Source: Croceicoccus sp.
GTDB taxonomy: Bacteria > Pseudomonadota > Alphaproteobacteria > Sphingomonadales > Sphingomonadaceae
Direction of reading: 5' to 3'
DNA length: 15,122 nt
Assembly: GCA_029936705.1 (NCBI GenBank)
Contig: JAPYSD010000033.1
Coordinates: 1 to 15,122, forward strand
Part shown: piece by piece, positions 13,472-15,122 of the stretch
How the letters are laid out: every line of letters begins with the position of its first letter
Numbering within the stretch: the first letter of the stretch is position 1
Position numbers and translations under genes: made by a program
The notes under the pieces: generated by a model
The model's input: the letters and a program-made list of their open reading frames with translations, nothing else
Told to the model about the DNA's origin: nothing
Database searches by the model: none

Positions 13472-13499
13472 GATTTAGGCGAAGCGCCCCGCCGTTCAA
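13472..13499 (-). promoter_or_regulatory. Possible promoter of nfu-tsaB-rimI with a very short leader
   Basis: On the minus strand TTGAAC (13499-13494) and TAAATC (13477-13472) are 16 bp apart, with four and three consensus matches. The -10 ends six bases before the ATG at 13465, so the transcript would be nearly leaderless. That would fit the lack of a ribosome binding site, but both matches are modest. Confidence 0.3.
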
Positions 13500-13505
13500 G
13501 CGGCG

Positions 13506-13558
13506 ATTGCTTGCCATGACCCAAGCGCGCCTATCCGCCGCCGGGAACGGTAAGCAAT
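13506..13558. repeat. Imperfect inverted repeat in the nfu/M16 divergent region
   Basis: ATTGCTTGCC (13506-13515) and GGTAAGCAAT (13549-13558) are inverted copies matching at nine of ten bases, 33 bp apart. The left arm lies just upstream of the putative nfu -35. It could be a pair of operator half-sites serving both divergent genes. Confidence 0.4.
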
Positions 13559-13560
13559 TG

Positions 13561-13590
13561 CGCGGGTTTCGCGGCAGTCACCAACCCGCG
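13561..13590. repeat. 8-bp perfect inverted repeat upstream of the M16 gene
   Basis: CGCGGGTT (13561-13568) and AACCCGCG (13583-13590) are perfect inverted copies with a 14-nt spacer. They start two bases after the preceding inverted repeat ends. The site lies about 63-92 bp before the M16 start codon and could be a hairpin in its leader or an operator. Confidence 0.4.
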
Positions 13591-13652
13591 TTCACGCATA
13601 GTCTCTCCCGCATTCACTGGCGCTTCATGGCGCCGCTTCCTATACAGGCACC

Positions 13653-15122
13653 ATGCAATTTAATCCCCGCCAGGCGGTCACCGCCGCCCTTGCCGCCCTT
13701 CTTGCCAGCACTTCGGCCCTGGTCCCCGCGCCCGCACTGGCCCAGCCCGCCCCCTCTGCCGAGGCGAAGCGCGACTGGCCGCAGGTCGAGCAGGACCGCC
13801 CCTGGCTCTACCGCGGCAGCGACATCCCGGTGGACGAGGAATGGGTGTTCGGCGAGCTGGACAACGGGCTGCGCTATGCGGTGCGGCAGAACGACATTCC
13901 CGCCAACCAGGTCTCCGTTCGCGTGGCGGTCGATGCAGGCTCGATCCACGAGGCGGATAGCGAGCGCGGCTATGCGCATCTCCTCGAACATCTGTTGTTC
14001 CGCGAATCCAGATATCTCGCCAACGGCCAGGCGATCGAGCGTTGGCGCGAGCTGGGCACGACCATCGGCGCGGATACGGGCGCGTTCACCTCGCCCACGC
14101 AGACCGTGTTCAACGTCGACGTGCCCGATGTCGACCAGGCCAAGCTGGCCGAGGTGTTCAAGCTGCTGTCGGGCATGGTGACCGGCCCCGTGCTGTCCGA
14201 CGCCAATGTCCAGACCGAGCTGCCCATCGTGCTGGCCGAACGGCGCGAGCGCGGCGCGGCGGGGCGCCGCATTTCGGAAGCCACGCAGCAGACCTATTTC
14301 GCGGGCCAGCGCATCGCCGAACGCCTGCCCATCGGCACGGTGGAAACGCTGCAGGCGGCAACCGGCGACAGCGTCAGCGCGTTCTACAACCGCTGGTACC
14401 GGCCAGACAACACGATCGTCGTCGTCGCGGGCGACTTCCCGACCCCGGTGCTGGAGCAGGCGGTAAAGACCGCGTTCGGCGGCTGGAAGGCCAAGGGCAC
14501 CGCGACCCCTGCGCCGCCCTTTGGCGATCCGGTCCCCGGCCCCGATGCGCAGACCGCGCCGGGCGCGCTGGCGCCGGTCGACAAGGTCAGCGTGATCGTG
14601 GAACCCGATTTGCCGCGCAACATCGGCTATGCGGTGATGCGCCCGTGGCGCCCTGTCGTCGACACCATCGAATACAACGAGGGGCTGCTGACCGACCAGC
14701 TCGCCATGTCGATCATCAACCGCCGGCTGGAATCGAAGGCACGCGGCGGCGGCAGCTTCCTGGCCGCATCGGTGGCGCAGGATGACCTCAACCGCTCGAC
14801 CGACGCGACCTTCGTGTCGATCACGCCGCTGGGCGCTGACTGGAAGGCCGCGCTGCTCGACGTGCGCGCCGTGATCAAGGACGCGATCGAGAATCCGCCC
14901 ACGCAGGAAGAGATCAACCGCGAGGCGGCCGAGTTCGAGAACGCCTTCCGCGTCGGGGTCGAGACCCGCGATGTGCAGCAGGCATCCGACCTCGTCGACA
15001 ACGTGGTCGAGGCGATCAACATCCGCGAAACCGTCGCCGCGCCCGAGGTGGTGCTGGACGTGTTCGAGGGGATGAAGCCCAACCTCACGCCGCAGGTCAT
15101 CCTTGACCACACGAAGCAGCTG
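13653..15122 (+). CDS. Exported M16 (insulinase/pitrilysin family) zinc metallopeptidase, C-terminus cut off by window edge
   Basis: The visible 490 residues begin with a Sec signal peptide, probably cut after ALA at 30/31, so the enzyme is periplasmic. The catalytic inverted zinc motif HLLEH is at 109-113 (His109, Glu112, His113). The third zinc ligand is probably Glu189 in TELPIVLAE, about 76 residues after His113, as is usual. Residues about 62-200 form the first M16 domain (FGELDNGLRYAVRQN leads in). YNRWYRPDNTIVVVAGDF (about 244-261) opens the inactive-type second domain. Family members of this two-module kind are about 900-1000 residues, so roughly half is missing. No strong ribosome binding site precedes the ATG at 13653. 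Substrates are unknown; periplasmic peptide or signal-peptide clearance is the usual guess. Confidence 0.94.
   Translation, partial: MQFNPRQAVTAALAALLASTSALVPAPALAQPAPSAEAKRDWPQVEQDRPWLYRGSDIPVDEEWVFGELDNGLRYAVRQNDIPANQVSVRVAVDAGSIHEADSERGYAHLLEHLLFRESRYLANGQAIERWRELGTTIGADTGAFTSPTQTVFNVDVPDVDQAKLAEVFKLLSGMVTGPVLSDANVQTELPIVLAERRERGAAGRRISEATQQTYFAGQRIAERLPIGTVETLQAATGDSVSAFYNRWYRPDNTIVVVAGDFPTPVLEQAVKTAFGGWKAKGTATPAPPFGDPVPGPDAQTAPGALAPVDKVSVIVEPDLPRNIGYAVMRPWRPVVDTIEYNEGLLTDQLAMSIINRRLESKARGGGSFLAASVAQDDLNRSTDATFVSITPLGADWKAALLDVRAVIKDAIENPPTQEEINREAAEFENAFRVGVETRDVQQASDLVDNVVEAINIRETVAAPEVVLDVFEGMKPNLTPQVILDHTKQL

Noticed and set aside
13640..13645. TATACA just before the M16 start as a -10 box
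   Set aside because: No acceptable -35 lies at 15-19 bp upstream, and the distance to the ATG would leave almost no leader.
13614..15110. A 498-residue minus-strand open frame opposite the M16 gene
   Set aside because: The M16 frame carries a signal peptide and the HLLEH zinc motif. The opposite frame is rich in Arg, Asp and His in the manner of antisense shadows.
1..15122. CRISPR array, tRNA or rRNA gene, insertion sequence, prophage or toxin-antitoxin pair
   Set aside because: I looked on both strands and saw no regularly spaced repeats, no tRNA-like cloverleaf, no transposase or integrase motif and no small adjacent toxin-antitoxin frames.

Overview
The window looks like a chromosomal, mostly housekeeping stretch from a high-GC alphaproteobacterium. 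The best guess is Sphingomonadales, possibly Erythrobacteraceae. The evidence is the gene order nfu-tsaB-rimI-mucR-fur-plsC-miaB and phoH-ybeY-corC, a Ros/MucR zinc-finger regulator, a Fur protein without the CxxC structural-zinc motifs, and a base composition of about 65-75% GC in the core genes. Family-level placement is an inference from gene content and protein style. No database was searched.

Layout. Positions 1-1288 (minus) hold most of an mgtE magnesium transporter that runs off the left edge. It is divergent from a cytoplasmic cyclophilin (1558-2022, plus), which ends at a textbook rho-independent terminator (2048-2078). Positions 2079-3070 form a lower-GC islet with one orphan lipoprotein gene (2310-2807, plus) and a 43-bp palindrome (3024-3066). 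From 6587 down to 3071 runs a minus-strand operon phoH(ybeZ)-ybeY-corC(ybeX)-lysR; its last two genes are coupled by a TGATG stop/start overlap. Positions 6709-8329 hold two divergent lipoprotein genes, one with two META-like domains and one with a DxDxDG loop and a CGSGGC motif. They sit between phoH and miaB, which are commonly adjacent in alphaproteobacteria. From 13465 down to 8326 is a minus-strand array nfu, tsaB, rimI, mucR, fur, plsC, miaB. A plus-strand, exported M16 metallopeptidase starts at 13653 and runs off the right edge.

How the genes fit together. The minus-strand backbone is a translation and Fe-S array. TsaB (t6A37) and MiaB (ms2i6A37) modify tRNA position 37, RimI acetylates a ribosomal protein, and YbeY and PhoH serve rRNA/RNA maturation. 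Nfu can supply the Fe-S clusters MiaB needs, and Fur senses metal. MgtE and CorC are both tied to Mg2+ homeostasis. No CRISPR array, tRNA, rRNA, insertion sequence, phage gene or recognisable defence system was seen. The least explained content is the pair of lipoproteins at 6709-8329, the orphan lipoprotein islet at 2079-3070, and several intergenic structured motifs.
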